Assembly: GCA_030248215.1 (NCBI GenBank)
Contig: JASANG010003130.1
Span: forward strand, 124,001 to 188,000
Direction: 5' to 3'
Source: Enoplolaimus lenunculus
Lineage: Eukaryota; Nematoda; Enoplea; Enoplida; Thoracostomopsidae
Length of the DNA stretch: 64,000 nucleotides
The notes below the pieces were generated by a model. The model searched no databases and was not told the origin of the DNA. It saw nothing but the letters and a program-made list of their open reading frames with translations. Positions 1 to 10,890 of this stretch are shown here, in pieces; positions within the stretch are counted from its first letter, which is position 1, and the number at the start of each line of letters is the position of its first letter. Position numbers and translations under genes: made by a program.

Positions 1-1014
1 ATCACAGAGTTAAAAAAATAAGTTCATGAATTTCATTGGCTGAAAGTGATATCACCGATCGCAACAGGAGTGGAGACAAATTTGGTATTATGACGTCACT
101 AACGATCCGTGCTGAAATCTATATTTTCAAATGGGTTTATTGTGTAGCATGTATGTTCAATTTGTATTTGAACCAATTGATTGTGAGCTCCAAGTTTAAT
201 ATACGTTTATTGCCCTGAATTTATCCCGCTGTAAAGTCAAATTTCGCTGCGAAGGGTTCACCGTTGGCCGATTCAAAACCTATATCTAACTGGCAAAGAG
301 CGCTAGAGTTGAGAATAATACGGCAAGCTGATTGGCTGACAATAACATCATTCAAAAATTCAACGTGACAATGACATCATAAACACTAGTTTAAACTGTG
401 TTCCTTTAAAATGACATCATCTGCGCCATAGTTTACGAATGCCGCGAATGGTCATTTGCAACTTCTCGAATAATGGTTGCTAGACCGACTGATATGCGGA
501 CGGCAAAAAAGGTGCCGGAATACATTGAATACGGCATAAATAGCTTACTACCTTGAGCTTGCAACATGCAGTTTTATAGTTTGTGCTGCAAAATTGCCAG
601 AAAAAAACTAAAATCATTCCAGATTATTTAAATGTTGACAATTACTGTATTTCTTTGAAATATTTATATGTTGAAATTTTTAGATTGAAAGTATTCTTCA
701 ATTGCTGTATACGCGTTGTGTGCTAGTGATATACAGGACACCACATACTTGTGTAACACCTACACGAACGGACGGTCGTAACGTAATAATGTGGCATATT
801 TTTGCGGTCAGTGGTGTACCTTTTTAAGTTGTTATACAATATTTGAAAACTTAAGTCATTTCGTAAAAAAATCTCTAAGACACAGTTTTGTTGCGAAGCC
901 AGTGGAGTTAAAATAAATTTAGATAAAATTCAGTGATTTGAATGCAAAATTTTATTTGAAACATTTTAGTTATAAAATTTTTCAAAATCATTATTATTTT
1001 AACCAACTTCACCG
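1..1014. other. unannotated AT-rich DNA
   Basis: I see no gene, RNA or repeat that I can support here. The only short open frame (60 codons near 36-218) has no recognisable content. Several ATGACATCAT-like words occur between 360 and 425, but they are too short to call. Confidence 0.4.
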
Positions 1015-1015
1015 T

Positions 1016-1258
1016 CAGGCCAGTAGCCAGCTCACCCAAGGGCGTCGCCACGGTGGGCCCTTGGGGGGCCATACCCATCCAAATTTGGCTGGTTCCCTCA
1101 AATTGATTTGGTGTAAAAGTAAACAATTTTGAGTTGCAATTGTAGGGATGCCACGAAATTGTTTGGCGTCCCACAAACATAATTTTCTGCGGACACCCCT
1201 GAGCTCACGTTGCTAAACGGAGGGCTGAGGCCCCCGAGTCGCCCTCTGGCTACGGGCC
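1016..1258 (+). mobile_element. family A MITE split by a family D MITE
   Basis: The outer ends read GCCAGTAGCCAGCTCACC and CTCTGGCTACGGGCC, the two inverted ends of family A, a repeat of about 150-175 bp found some nineteen times in this window. The inside of family A typically reads TTACAAGCAAGGTTGAAAA, then CCAAAATTTTTCCAGG. Here the 5' end is interrupted by a second element (1037-1201), so family A is the older of the two. Confidence 0.7.
1037..1201 (+). mobile_element. family D MITE, hAT-like, inserted in family A
   Basis: The element starts CAAGGGCGTC and ends GGACACCCCTG, so its ends are inverted repeats of the CAGGGGCGTCC type. It is flanked by AGCTCACC on the left (1029-1036) and AGCTCACG on the right (1202-1209), an 8-bp target duplication with one mismatch, as hAT transposons make. 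A related copy lies at 21128-21267. Confidence 0.72.
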
Positions 1259-1517
1259 CGTATACGATGACTTATAATTATTTCACTCTATAAGTTTACG
1301 CCCAAATTTGAATTCTATTTTTGGTTATCAATAGGGCCATATTTGTATTTACTGTAAAAATATGTCTTTGCCTTTTGGTATCGTGATTTGGTTAAAGCAT
1401 TGTATTTGTAGAACAAATTGTTCTTGTTGCAAAAAATGTAGTTTATTACATAACGAATACGCTGTATATTTACATATATTTCGGAGCCAGTGCATCTTTT
1501 CCACAACATTTTACCGC

Positions 1518-1676
1518 TGGCCCGTAGTCAGAGGAGATTCAAAAGGGCTAAGTCCCCTGAAGAATTTTGGTCCCTTTGGAAAATTTTTTAACTTTGCTGG
1601 TAAGGCATCAAAAGCAAGTGTATGCCGCTCCTGAAAATTTTTAGCCCCACCTAACATGGTGAGCTGGCTACGGACG
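1518..1676 (-). mobile_element. family A MITE
   Basis: The copy runs from GCCCGTAGTCAGAGG to GTGAGCTGGCTACGG, the reverse orientation of family A. Its inside keeps the AATTTTGGTCCC and GAAAATTTTTAGCCCC blocks. It is non-coding. Confidence 0.65.
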
Positions 1677-2205
1677 TGCATCACCGATATGGTTAGGCAG
1701 AATAGTGATTGTTGCCGTAACTTGGTATACCGCTATACGGCGCAGTTGGTGTCGTGGCTACGACCATATATCCTACAGTACTGCAGCTGCAAATGTGCAA
1801 CTCTGCAGTCAAATAGTATTTTTTGATACGGTGGACTTAGTTAGATATCTCATGGAATAGCAGATTTAAGCCGTTTTCACATATGTAAGTTTTTACAGCG
1901 AGAACTTACAGCTTGAGACCATGCAAATGGAAGGTCTGATAAATGGGTTTTCTAAAACTTTTTAATGTGAATAACACTTTTAAGTGTTTTTTGTAAACGG
2001 TTGCAAGAATTGCGCAGCTGCAATATTGAATGACTTTTTGAGAACATCATTTAGTGTCTGCATCACATTTTAACATATCTGCCACAATTTAGCGCCTGGA
2101 CGTCGGATAGCTTGTCAGCCAATAAATACCTGCCTAAGGCCAATTTTAATTCTAAACGCATGGTTGTGACACCCATATTAACGATTTAGCAATTTTAGTA
2201 ATGCG
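1677..2205. other. no gene seen
   Basis: I recognise nothing in this stretch between two transposon relics. Confidence 0.35.
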
Positions 2206-2413
2206 TGCTCGTAGCCGCCAAGGGGGAGAGGGGGGCTTACCTCCCTGGAAAAATTTTGGCCCCTCTACAAAATTTTCAATCTTGCTTGTAAGTCATTGAA
2301 GGCAACGAATATTTCACGCTGTGACCAATGTAAAAAATTAGGCTAAAGCTTAAGCTTTACTCTATTGCTGTTCCACAGAAAAACGTTCCGCCACTGATCT
2401 TTATACTTAGGCC
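2206..2413. mobile_element. family A fragment joined to a family B fragment
   Basis: Positions 2206-2325 match the reverse strand of family A (CGTAGCC, AAAATTTTGGCCCC, CTTGCTTGTAAGTCATTG) but lack the far end. Positions 2333-2413 match the right half of family B (AAGCTTTACTCTATTGC, AAAACGTTCCGCC, ending in GGCC). The junction suggests insertion followed by deletion. Confidence 0.55.
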
Positions 2414-2775
2414 GCTGCTATGATTTTAATAAAAATACTAACAATGCTAAGCAATGCAAGCAATTATAGAGTACCCTGACTACACGTCCCCCCTTGGTTT
2501 GTAAGCAATTTTACATGGATAGGGTAGGTATCTTTACCCAAAGCCAACATTCTAGCGGTGTTCCTGTAAATCACAATTTTACGCCAATTGACGACTTGAG
2601 CAAGAAACTATACTTTCGGGCTGTATTGTGTTTATTTGATAATTTTTGGAACTGAAAATATTCGTGTTTGATGCTTAATATTTGATTGTTAGAATAAATT
2701 TTAATCAAAAGTTTCATGAACAAGGCGTGACGTTATCGACAGTTTCCTGCTTGTTCAGACGAAAGACGGCTTTTG

Positions 2776-2981
2776 CTCAGGGTGTAAACGGGTAGTAAAA
2801 ATAACAGAAACGGACAATGATCAAAAGAATGATAACGGATGTGATTAAAATAACGGCAAATATATAGAACAGGGATGTTACAGTAAACATATACCTAAGC
2901 GTAAGCGAAAAAAATAGTCAAAAGCTTAAAGTTACTCTGTTGCAGCCCCACAGAAAAATGTTCCAACCCCTGAAATGGGCC
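2776..2981. mobile_element. family L-like patch and family B MITE
   Basis: From 2776, CAGGGTGTAAACGGG resembles the CAGGGTGTAAC end of family L. A family B copy follows at 2855-2981, with AGAACAGGGATG at one end and CCCCTGAAATGGGCC at the other. Its inside holds the CCTAAGCGTAAGC tract and AGCCCCACAGAAAAATG. Confidence 0.55.
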
Positions 2982-3594
2982 TAAATAATAGAAACCAAAA
3001 AAGGAATTTTGAAGTATAGTTTAAAAGATGTTTCAATTTTGTGCCAGTGAAATTAAGTTATAGGTATATGTTGATATTAATGCCAGGTAATATAAAACAT
3101 TGTGTTTAAAATACAGCATATACGCATAAAATTTTAAACATTTTGAAAGAATTTTGTCATTTTTGGTCAAAATCGAATAATTGCAGTGTTTTGCATCGAA
3201 AAACTGTTTGATTTGCCAGGGTTAGCACCCTTCTACATACATGGATGAGGCCTCGCTTTCTTACGGTGCCTTACACCGATTTGTTTAACGAAGCTTTGAA
3301 CGCATTTGTAATACCAAGGCCAATCTTATTCCAAAGCCGTCAGACGCTCAAAAAGATCACGCATTCAAGTAAAATAAACATTGGATTTTTTTAAGACAGG
3401 GCCTCTGCAAAGTACGTGAGGGCGTTGCCAAACTTCACCAGTGCCTCGTGGACCGACAAATGCGTCTATCTAAAACGAAGAAACGAGTTAGATATGATAT
3501 GAGCATTTCAAGCGAGACCTAACCTAGGCCCTGGAATTTTGCGCGATTGGCAACTGTGATTGCTATTAGAAATGACGCTATTTTTGGTCTTTCT
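2982..3594. other. no gene seen
   Basis: AT-rich sequence without a long open frame. I recognise no repeat copy here. Confidence 0.35.
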
Positions 3595-3844
3595 ACACAC
3601 AAAAAAGTATTTCTGAATGTATTCAGAAAAGTGATTTCTGTAGCAAATCTGAAAAGTTTTGCTGATATTTAAGACAATTTTTCTAAAAATAACTGGAAAC
3701 CGTTTATTTTCAGACTTTATTTCAAAACGTTTTTTGAAAACATTTCTCTTATAACCGAAATACATTTCAAGTGCACCTTGCTAATGATATTTCTCAAATG
3801 TAAGAAATTTTTTCTTAATTATCAGAAATATTATTTTGAGTGTA
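3595..3844. mobile_element. family K MITE (ACACxCAAAA ends)
   Basis: The left end ACACACAAAAAAGTATTTCTGA and the reverse complement of the right end, ACACTCAAAATAATATTTCTGA, form an inverted repeat of about 22 bp with a few mismatches. The 250-bp interior is AT-rich and rich in TTTCTGA words. It does not code. No second copy was seen in the window. Confidence 0.55.
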
Positions 3845-3847
3845 TAA

Positions 3848-4148
3848 CTTAAAAGCGGAAACGGGTCCGGATATTTGCTGTATTGACCCGAATAAAGAAC
3901 GGGGAAGGAATTTATTTTCCTTTCCAGACGGTACTGTCGTGGTATTTGATTACGGAATGTTATTCAGTTTTAATTCACCGCGTTAGTTGGTCCCACCGCC
4001 CTTATTTTATATCCTTTTGTCACAACTCACCTGCTCCGATGCATTTTTGTTGATCTTTAAGACTCATAATGGGGACCCCTCTTTTACTCGCATGTTATTC
4101 CGGTTACTGTAGGACCGGAAACAAAAACGGATATCCAGTTACACCCTG
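3848..4148. mobile_element. family L MITE split by a family C element
   Basis: The outer parts (AGCGGAAACGGGTCCGGA on the left, GACCGGAAACAAAAACGG then CCAGTTACACCCTG on the right) match a family L copy at 29683-29842. Between them, about 3877-4111, lies a family C element that begins TGACCCGAATAAAG and ends GGGGACCCC...GTTACTGTAG. Family C therefore inserted into family L. Confidence 0.55.
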
Positions 4149-6086
4149 TTTTACCAGGTAACTGGCCCATATCACTTTGAGGGGTGTGCCATAAAACCGC
4201 GTCTGTGCTAGTGTACCGTTGGAGTCAATAAAAATCGTTTATGCCGGAGTCACACTGACTTAGCGGGAGTTACTTTACTCTTTTATGCAAACTATATTCA
4301 ACTTTGAACGAAATTTATTAATGATGTGTCGAATTTTTTGTCAGAGTTTAAAATAATCTAGTATTCGGCCGTGGCCGGAGCCATCGGCCCTATAATCAAT
4401 TGAAATCTAATCCTAGATTGCATTCAAATACCAGAACGTAGCTTACAGTTTTTCCTTCCGTGGCTTATAAGGTACCCAAAGTGTTTACGTGACAAAGTTT
4501 ACCATCTCACACCGATGCATTTTTAACACTTTAACAACGACCCTATTGTACTATTCTATGTTTTTGTAGCGTTGCGTTCACTTGCAATATTTCTGGCCCG
4601 TGTTCCTTTTAGTGGCATCCAGTTTTCCGTAGGTTACTATAAAACTGAGGTGGCTAAGATTACGGATGAAAGTCTCGGTCTCAGACCCGGCAAGACTCGG
4701 TAATTGGCAGGTCTCCGTTTCTTGAGTCTCGTGGTTTGAAACCGACACCGGAAGTCGAGGATTCGGCAAACGCTGGTAAACTTGCAAAAAGCTGAAGTTC
4801 ATATTGTTGAAGCAAGTAGGTAATGCCTGGGGAATAAACTTTTGCTATCGATCTATGAATTTTTATATGTACACCAATAATGATTTAGCAGATATTTTAA
4901 AACCCACAAACAGCTATGAAAAAACACATAAAACTACGAAAAACGCATTAGAAATAATTTGTTTCGAGAATATTTTTTCGACCATGACCAAAAGTTGACC
5001 GAAATCGAAACATTTCATGGCTGGTCTCCGCCCATCGCTGGCTCGGATTAAAGCTATAATTTTTGCTTAAACTTAGACTTTGTTAGACCCATGTGTACGC
5101 TGAAGTTTAGGCTTAGCCTTTGGAATATAGACATATGCAGATATATATTCAGTTTATGCCTTTAGAATAACACTCGTCATCTATATCTGGTTTCTCAGCG
5201 TTTTATTGTGACCCAATAAAGAGTGCGAACGTCCACGGTCACACGCAAACATTTACATTAAATATGTGACAGAAAAACTGTGTAAAAGTGAGTCACCCGA
5301 AATACGTAGAAAGTGGCTACGATTTAATTTCAACAAATTTAGATTAGGATATCTTACAATTAAATTTTATACCAAAGCGAGTTCAAAAAAATTCTATTTT
5401 ATGCAAATTGCTGCGCGGTGTCTTCCGGCCTGGCTGGCATTTCGAATGCCTGACCATGCCCGCCCAAACAGTGAAGAGGATGACCAATGGCTCCTAGCGC
5501 CGATGGAAGACTCCATAAGACTAGAACTAGATTGAAGTTATATCAAAATTTTATGTTTGACCGTGAATATAACAAAATAAAAGCAGTTTATCTATTTTTA
5601 CATACAGCTCAGAGTATTAATTAAACTAATTTTTTGATTCAATTTTTAGATATTTCAGAACTCGAATCAATTATATTTCGAAAAATCATTTACATTTGAC
5701 CTAACTGTGAACATGACTACTCTATTTATAAATAAAGGTTACTAGTCGTCCAACTTTGCGCCATGTGCAAAAGTGTTATCGCATGTAAAAAATCTGGATG
5801 CGTATTTTCTAATTCTTATAGAACATTCACGTTTATGTACTATTAAACTATTTTAAATAAAGTATGTTCGAAACCTGCCCAAATTACGTATGTAGGGTAC
5901 ACCAGCTTTAATCAGAAAGATATAGTGTTTTTGCGCGACACTGGTTGAAATATTAATTTTTGTGTAATTATTTACCTGGTACGTTTTATTGCGTTAAAGA
6001 TGTAACCCGAGTAAGTTTTCCGGTCAGAACTGCGCGTATCTTGCGCTTAAATTATTTATTTGTGTATTATTACCATCTTGCGTGGT
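4149..6086. other. no supported gene; weak family B fragment
   Basis: A degenerate TTAGGC-bearing stretch near 5036-5130 may be a worn family B copy. An 89-codon open frame at 5266-5535 (+) ends in a charged tail (SEEDDQ, then MEDSIRLELD), but it has no recognisable domain or clear splice acceptor, so I do not call it a gene. Confidence 0.35.
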
Positions 6087-6134
6087 CGTGTCAAAATTCG
6101 ACTCCGCCAGAGTCAAATTCACTTTTTGCAGTGT
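6087..6134 (+). mobile_element. end fragment of family I (mariner-type MITE)
   Basis: The stretch reads CAAAATTCGACTCCGCCAGAGTC and then CACTTTTTGCAGTGTA. This matches the right end of the complete family I copy at 38546-38704, including the terminal CAGTG-TA. Confidence 0.5.
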
Positions 6135-6606
6135 AGAACACTCAAATTCTTAAGCAACAGATCCTCAGTACAGCAAGACAGCAAAGACGACAATTGCATG
6201 AACGCCAAACTGTATAAGTGCTCGTTACCAATCAAGTCGAAGATTGTATTCTAAACTTTGTTTGAAATTAGATCTGTCAGGCGAAATAGAAAATATTTCT
6301 TCATTTACGAGAAAAAAGGTAAATGATACTAATCCATCAAAAAATTTTCATTTGGACAAACTAAAATTTAAAAATAACAGGTATTTAAAATTCGCGCACA
6401 AACAAATGCATGAGAGATTTCTCAAATTTAAATCTAAGTACACCGCGGTGACCATTTTGAAGGCAACTTTTTTTTTACAATATTTCCAAGTGCATAAGTG
6501 CACTTTAATACTACATTATTGTACGCAGTAAAACGAAAATGTTCTGTATTCAATGACGAATCTCGAAGTTTCTGACTGAGGGTGTGTGTGATATATTATA
6601 TAATAG
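6135..6606. other. no gene seen
   Basis: A 95-codon open frame at 6244-6531 (+) is Lys/Phe/Asn-rich, as expected of chance frames in AT-rich DNA. I see nothing else. Confidence 0.35.
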
Positions 6607-6733
6607 TGTAAAAAGGTCTCGAGCGAAATGAGCACGAAGCCAAACACAATTTTGGTGCTAAATTTTTATTAAAAAAATTTCGAGTTCGATCTCTGTCGGG
6701 AGGGCGTGGTTCGGTGGGCCCCCTTGTGTCTGT
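6607..6733 (+). mobile_element. family G repeat copy
   Basis: It contains CGAGCGAAATGAGCACGAAG and CCAAACACAATTTTGGTGC, the core shared with copies at 8576, 25141, 38300 and 49753. The ends are poorly preserved. Confidence 0.5.
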
Positions 6734-6985
6734 CAGAGTGCTGCGTGTACTTCTTTCTTTATCAGGAAAGTATTTTTAGTTCAAGGGTACATAGCGAGTA
6801 TAGCGTTCTATGTTGTTCTGTGTAGTAAAAATGTGACTGTCGTCTTTTAAAGAGAATCTATTGTTTTCTAAGAACAATTTTAGTGTTTTTTCAATCGGTA
6901 GAAGCAGCTTAACGTTTTTTAGTTCGACACTTCGAGCTTTTTATGAGGACTCTTGACAGTTTTTGCGTACCGGTTTGTCAGTGCA

Positions 6986-7217
6986 TCCTGTAGTGCCCGG
7001 AATAAGATGAGCATATCGTACGATGGGGTCCCCATTTTGAGTCCTAATCAATAAGAGGCCGTATGCCTAGTAATAGTCAGTTAATAATGGATCGATTTCA
7101 CAAGTAATAAATTATAGGCCTGTGTTGGGAATAACGTTCCGTAACCGAAAAAACAAGGCATACGCTTTGGAGAGGCAACACATATCTGCCCCATCTTTTT
7201 CAGATCACTACAGTAGT
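6986..7217. mobile_element. family C MITE
   Basis: The left end CTGTAGTGCCCGGAATAAGA and the right end CAGATCACTACAGTAG are the inverted ends of family C. The block GGGGTCCCCATTTTGAGTCC inside is also typical of the family. Confidence 0.6.
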
Positions 7218-7571
7218 GAATGTGAAAACTGAATTCTAGTCGAAGAGCGAGAACCAGACTGCATTACGTACTCCTTTTATAGCCACGCCACGAGAGCTTA
7301 CTCGCAGCCAAACAGTTGTTTTGAGTTTGTGCGGCTATCACGACAATTGTCGACATGTAAACTTTGTAATCCGGAATGTTTTGAACTCGACAATTTGGCG
7401 TACATCGTAACACTTAGGCTTTGGAATAATTCAAAAATATTGCTGGTACATGTGGTCAGCGAGAATAAGTTTTGGCTTCTAGAGGTAGAAGAGTTCGGCT
7501 CAGATTTGTATGGCTCTATGCATATATATATATATCTTGTATATGCGTTTGTTTTGTATCATAAACACTAT

Positions 7572-7715
7572 GGCCCATGTTACTTTCAGGGCCGTCCCGG
7601 TTTCTCGTGGGTCTCTTAAAGAGTAGGCTTACATTCTAGACTACATTTTTTGCTTAGGCTTAGGCTTAGGAATACGCTTTTAATCTACTGTTAAGGCCCT
7701 AAAAGTAACATTGGA
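7572..7715 (+). mobile_element. family B MITE, subtype B1
   Basis: The left end is GGCCCATGTTACTTTCAGGG and the right end CCCTAAAAGTAACATTGG. The inside holds the TTTGCTTAGGCTTAGGC tract. The flanks AACACTAT and AACGCTAT make an 8-bp target duplication with one mismatch. Confidence 0.72.
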
Positions 7716-7815
7716 CAACGCTATTGAGGTTATTTTCGACAACGCTTCTGGCGTTCAGTACTTTACCATTTTCCTTATTCCCCCTTTATCTACCTGTAAA
7801 CCAGGGTAATATTCT

Positions 7816-8064
7816 GTAAATTTCAATCAGTTTATTAAATCAGCACTAATAACGAGAAATCTATTTCTGAGTTTAATAACAGTAAACGCTTAACTCATTC
7901 GTTGTGTATTGTTTCTAATTTTAGAGTCGAGTTCGTTCCCAATGAGTTGATTTATAAACTCAGAAGGAATTGAAACAACTCAGTATTTGATGTTATATAA
8001 TCCTACCTGACTGTAACTGAGCGATTCAACTCATTCTGAATGCAAATCAACTTCCTGAAATTTA
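7816..8064 (+). mobile_element. family J MITE
   Basis: A 250-bp AT-rich element with inverted ends around TAAATTTCA. Its core TTTCTGAGTTTAATAACAG, then TAAAC and ACTCATTC, is found again in reverse orientation at 41844-42075. GAGTTGA/TCAACTC words recur through both copies. It does not code. Confidence 0.55.
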
Positions 8065-8575
8065 AAGGAATAAGTTATCAGAATTTAGCCATTACCTCAA
8101 CGGTTCATGAAAAATCATGATAAGCAGTTTTAGTGTCTTTTCCGTTATCATTCTGCATCCCAAGATTGGCAAAAAATAGTTGGATTGAAAATTTTTTTGC
8201 ACATTGAGCTTCCCATGACCTTTCGTCGTTGTCCAATCATCTAACTTTGCATTTTCGAACAATTAGGTTTTTGAGGTTTTAAAGCCCCGTTTGGACGCGA
8301 AAAAGTATTTTTAACCGCGTTGTACCAAAAAAGGTTCAGCCAACAACAGTGACAGAGAACCGAAGTTTTTATTACGTTCAGTACAAAAATTGCGTTCAGC
8401 TTCTTTGCTGGCTAGGTTTTCTCATTATTATATATTGGGATCCACTTCAGAAATTTCTGGATTCGTCACTGTTGTGAAAGAATCTTGAAACGAAAAATAT
8501 GTGGTGAATTGTGCAACATGTTCCACATTCTGTTTACGTTCACTACATCACAGCGCCTTGATTGGCGATCGCAAT
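8065..8575. other. no gene seen; possible MITE end
   Basis: The words GGATCCACTTCAG and CTGGATTCGTCACTG near 8438-8471 look like an orphan right end of a hAT-type MITE. I recognise nothing else. Confidence 0.35.
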
Positions 8576-8764
8576 CAGTGGCGGATTCAGAAATTTCTAA
8601 TGGAAAGGTTCTACGCTATAGGTTAATTATAAGATAGCGAGCGAAGTGATGCTGAAGCCAACCACAAATTTAGTACGAAATCTGACTAAAAAATTTTGGT
8701 TTGGATCTCGTGTTATGAGGTTGGCCAAGACGGGGGGTGGGTCCCCCTTGCATCCATCAGTTTT
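8576..8764 (+). mobile_element. family G repeat copy
   Basis: It starts CAGTGGCGGATTCAGAAATT, a hAT-like end, and holds the core AGCGAGCGAAGTGATGCTGA followed by AGCCAACCACAAATTT. The right end is worn. I saw no target duplication. Confidence 0.55.
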
Positions 8765-8991
8765 CACAATGGCGGTTTGCACAGTTCATCGATAAATAGA
8801 CAGACACGCAGTTATTTTTTTTACACGTACACAGTTCTAGGTGCTTTTTATGTACTTTATTTCAAATACAATTCTATAGAGTATTTATTTAAAAAATTGT
8901 CATTTAAATTTTAAACTGTATGAATCAATCCTTTTACCTTCTGATGTTCTATATTTTAAATTGTTTTTCTATTTGTACCCTAATGAACTCG

Positions 8992-9161
8992 GTCCTGTAA
9001 CCAAGGGGTGCCAAGAGAGTGTTTCAGTCCCCCCTGACAAAAGTTTTCGAGCCCTTTACGAAATTTTCAACCTTGCTTGTAAGTCATCGAAAACCCGTTC
9101 TATGCCACCGCTGAAAAATTATTAGCTCCCATCCTCTAGCAAGGTGAGCTGGCGACGGGCC
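8992..9161 (-). mobile_element. family A MITE
   Basis: The copy runs from CCTGTAACCAAGGGG to CAAGGTGAGCTGGCGACGGG. The internal ACCTTGCTTGTAAGTCATCG matches the family core in reverse orientation. Confidence 0.65.
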
Positions 9162-9870
9162 AATGTGGACTGATTCATTTCGGTGTTCCGATGGAAACAT
9201 TACCCATTGGCGGATCCGGAACTTATTTTAACAGGCGGCGCGCGCATTGGCGTATACAAGGCAAAGGACGCTGGAATATATTCACTCTTGAAATTTTTAA
9301 AGACAAGAAAAAAGTATTTTTAACATGGGTTTCGAATAATTTTCGATAATTCTTCGAAATCCGTGCTCAAAAAAGTATGTGCGAACGAATAGGACTAGGA
9401 GCCGACCCAAGCTTAAAAGTACTAAATCTTTATACAATAGTTTGGTTTTCACCTTTATTGTGGGATAAGACCAGGTTTGCCATCGTTGGATCCGCTAACG
9501 ATTTTGGCCAACTACACTTACAGCTGTATTTTCGTTGTACGATTTCTAATGGCACAACTACTGGTAGTCTTGTGTAACTATTGGACGAACGCACGGCCCC
9601 CTGTTCCAATCTATGGTTATGCCATTGATTACAACTGTCTAGAATTTCAAAATTGACAAAATTATTATGTATTTTCAACCAGAACACCATCCGCCTCTGC
9701 TTTCAGTTTGCCGTGTCCACAGTTCATTGGTAAAACAGAACGTTTTTTGTGCGGTTCAGCTGTATTTCAAATGATATATTAGCCACAATTATTGTCATTT
9801 CAATTTTAAATTCTATGAATGATTGTAAAGTGTACAGTATTTTTAAACACAATCCCTTGAATGTGCATTA
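9162..9870. other. no gene seen
   Basis: Overlapping short open frames on both strands near 9377-9690 have no recognisable content. I identify no repeat copy. Confidence 0.35.
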
Positions 9871-10400
9871 TTAAGGTGGCGCTATACTTCTGATGCCGTC
9901 CGGAGCGATCCGTCACCATCCGGCTTTGTCCTCAATCGTGCATCACGTTGCGGTATGCTACGCGAATTACTCTAATATGATACCGTATGGTGACGGATGG
10001 CGCCCGCCGGACGGTGACGGATGCCGCCCGCCGGACGGTGACGGATGACTCCCGCCGGACGGTGACGGATGCCGCCCGCCGCACGGTGACGGATGACTCC
10101 CGCCGGACGGTGACGGATGCCGCCCGCCGGACGGTGACGGATGTCGCCCGCCGGACGGTGACGGATGCCGCCCGCCGGACGGTGACGGATGCCGCCCGCC
10201 GGACGGTGACGGATGCCGCCCGCCGGACGGTGACGGATGACTCCCGCCGGACGGTGACGGATGCCGCCCGCCGGACGGTGACGGATGGCGTCGGACGGAC
10301 GGTGACGGATGCCGCCCGCTGGACGGTGACGGATGCCGCCCGCCGGACCGTGACGGATGGCGTCGGACGGTGACGGACGACACCCGAAGAGTCATCTCAT
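9871..10400. mobile_element. family H element enlarged by a minisatellite
   Basis: The left edge TTAAGGTGGCGCTATACTTC resembles the TIR of the complete family H copy at 28698-28928 (AAGGGTTGCGCTATAG). The GACGGATG-rich interior has expanded into a tandem array (9990-10380). I cannot find a right terminus. Confidence 0.5.
9990..10380. repeat. 24-bp minisatellite, about 16 copies
   Basis: The unit is GGTGACGGATGCCGCC followed by CGCCGGAC. Because 24 is a multiple of three, both strands stay open: RRTVTDAA repeats on plus, GGRHPSPS on minus. I read this as repeat DNA and not as a gene. Variant units (ACTCCC for GCCGCC) alternate, which suggests growth in blocks larger than one unit. Confidence 0.9.
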
Positions 10401-10589
10401 CTTTGGTAATCCTGAACCTAAACCTATGCCAAAGCCCAAAGGTTTATTTGGAATTTCGAGGGGGTGTACAATAGCTGAGAGAGACATGCAGTCGCTTTTA
10501 CACACAAACAGTTTCAATTACCTTGATGTCATTTTTTGCGGCAAAAGGAATCAATTGTTCTTCAGTTTTACAAAATGCGTAATATTTTA

Positions 10590-10733
10590 GTCCATGTAAT
10601 AAAAACTTAGGGGCGAAACGTTTTTCTGCGGCACTGCAATAGAGTAGCTTTAGCTCTAGACTAATTTTTTGCTTAGGATTAGACTTATAAGTACGCTTTA
10701 TACTACTGCTACTGCCCTATTCTATACACGGGT
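10590..10733 (-). mobile_element. family B MITE, subtype B2
   Basis: The ends are GTCCATGTAATAAAAACTTA and CCTATTCTATACACGGGTC. Inside are GGGGCGAAACGTTTTTCTGC, CTGCAATAGAGTAG and a TTAGGATTAGAC tract, the hallmarks of subtype B2. Confidence 0.62.
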
Positions 10734-10808
10734 CAATATTTTTAAAGCCATTGATGGAGTTAAAATAGTAACTGCTTTTTTCAATGAGTGTTTACCTATT
10801 GACTCGAC

Positions 10809-10882
10809 GGTCCATGTAAAGATCAGGGGTGGAACTTTTTTCTGTTTGACTTGAAAAGAGTCCCCTGTTCTTTACATTGGCC
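10809..10882. mobile_element. minimal family B element, 74 bp
   Basis: It is little more than two inverted ends: GGTCCATGTAAAGATCAGGG and CCCTGTTCTTTACATTGGCC. It is flanked by a perfect 8-bp duplication GACTCGAC (10801-10808 and 10883-10890). The duplication shows that this short form moved as such, or shrank internally after insertion. Confidence 0.75.
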
Positions 10883-10890
10883 GACTCGAC

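Noticed and set aside
5266-5535. 89-codon plus-strand frame with a charged C-terminus
   Set aside because: The second half looks somewhat protein-like but has no recognisable family and no convincing acceptor upstream.
9967-10395. Open frames of more than 120 codons on both strands (RRTVTDAA and GGRHPSPS repeats)
   Set aside because: They are the two translations of a 24-bp tandem array whose unit is a multiple of three. There is no non-repeat coding sequence around them.
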